64,000 bases of DNA. Source: Crambe crambe. Its lineage: Eukaryota > Porifera > Demospongiae > Poecilosclerida > Crambeidae. Position 1 is the first letter of the stretch. Each line of letters opens with the position of its first letter. The notes beneath the pieces are model-generated. The model saw only the letters and a program-made list of their open reading frames with translations. It made no database searches and was not told where the DNA came from. Made by a program: the position numbers and the translations under genes. Positions 63,648 through 64,000 of the stretch are shown here, in pieces. The stretch lies in the NCBI GenBank assembly GCA_963924555.1, contig OZ004589.1:3720001-3784000 (forward strand). Reading direction: 5' to 3'.

Positions 63648-63672
63648 GTATGTACAGTATCTATGATTACAG

Positions 63673-63828
63673 TATCTTAACTAATCGTAGGTATATGGGA
63701 ACTTAGTGTGTCATTATAATCAGCATACAAGTTGCTACAGAACATTTTAGAAGTGTCTTATAATTATGTCATGCTGTAATGCTTCTTTGGCTGTTGGCCA
63801 CTACTTCCTGGTGCAGACCAACGATTAG
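63673..63828. repeat. Right arm of the palindrome, outer part, with partial astacin exon 1
   Basis: Reverse complement of 49490-49645. It includes a copy of the astacin start (ATGCTTCTTTGGCTGTTGG at 63779 onward) and its upstream region, breaking off within the exon at CGATTAG. No downstream astacin exon follows, so this is a duplicated promoter plus signal-peptide fragment. Confidence 0.85.
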
Positions 63829-63955
63829 GCCACTATTTATAGAATCCTAGTTTCCTGTCCAAGAAAACATCCACAAGTGCTGCGGGCGGGCGGTTATTAT
63901 AATTATTCTATTACTGCTTCGTTGTTTATCTCAAGGGTCCTGTCTTCATCATTCA

Positions 63956-63980
63956 CTAGTCTCGCGGCCCGCGAGACTAG
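63956..63980. mobile_element. 25-bp end-to-end terminal-repeat palindrome with 7-8 bp flanking duplication
   Basis: CTAGTCTCGCGG is joined through one base to its own reverse complement. TCATTCA(C) stands on both sides (63949 and 63981). It has the ends of the element at 14367-15980 but no interior at all. Confidence 0.75.
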
Positions 63981-64000
63981 TCATTCACCACGGGCTTTCC

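Larger units (their letters stand above)
58430..63665 (+). mobile_element. P-element-like DNA transposon, 5236 bp, two convergent genes
   Basis: Terminal inverted repeats start CATAGATACTGTACAT and continue TAGGGATAGGAAACGCGC; the left end lacks 7 bp between these two blocks that the right end has. A 7-bp target duplication (ATTACAG) is confirmed by the empty site in the other palindrome arm. It contains a P/THAP9-like transposase gene (+), a second gene (-) and a nested MITE. The near-perfect ends and mostly open genes point to a fairly recent insertion, later than the palindrome duplication. Confidence 0.88.

Overview
This is a eukaryotic window with many small introns (GT-AG, mostly 50-150 bp), low GC, and a very high load of small palindromic DNA transposons. 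The gene set (axonemal dynein chain, class A GPCR, TRIM protein, astacin protease, death-domain exons, eIF2-alpha-kinase-like genes) is animal. The compact genes and the types of mobile-element protein suggest a sponge (demosponge). The species is an inference.

Layout. 1-1.5 kb is a 54-bp tandem array with a higher-order 384-bp period. 1.6-4.8 kb holds the 3' seven exons of a peroxisomal SCPx (thiolase + SCP2 domain, C-terminal AKL). 4.9-13.3 kb is a complete 21-exon axonemal dynein intermediate chain of the DNAI3/WDR63 type; its longest intron hosts a complete single-exon GPCR gene on the same strand. 13.5-14.2 kb is a RING/B-box/coiled-coil TRIM gene. 14.4-16.0 kb is a broken Ginger-like transposon remnant (H2C2 zinc binding, Ulp1-like and PHD pieces) inside terminal inverted repeats.

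16.3-42.1 kb is the centrepiece: a tandem family whose members join a CCCH zinc finger, a UPF1/HELZ-like superfamily-1 RNA helicase and a PKR-like (eIF2-alpha kinase family) kinase in one gene. Copy 1 (16.4-24.1 kb) is a multiply disabled pseudogene. Copy 2 (24.3-40.9 kb) can be read through 15 exons as one open frame of 1265 codons with all helicase and kinase motifs present. Copy 3 (41.4-42.1 kb) is a helicase fragment. The first intron of copy 2 has filled with transposon debris (HIRAN/DDE_1 remnants, a relic of the P-like element, MITEs).

42-48 kb contains a decayed ankyrin-repeat gene (-), unrecognised exons (+) and is bracketed by a 350-bp inverted repeat. 48.2-49.5 kb is a secreted astacin metalloprotease gene (-). 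From inside astacin exon 1 a large palindrome begins: arms of about 1.9 kb at 49.5-51.4 kb and 56.6-63.8 kb, carrying copies of a broken death-domain exon. The right arm is split by a 5.2-kb P-element-like transposon (58430-63665) whose unoccupied target site is still present in the left arm. That transposon has two convergent genes, a P/THAP9-like transposase and a 405-aa protein of unknown role; an older relic at 27.5-28.3 kb keeps the same convergent layout.

How the genes work together: SCPx and DNAI3 are neighbours 160 bp apart without an obvious functional link. The helicase-kinase family would, by analogy with PKR and HELZ-type proteins, link RNA recognition to translational arrest; that is inference from domain content.
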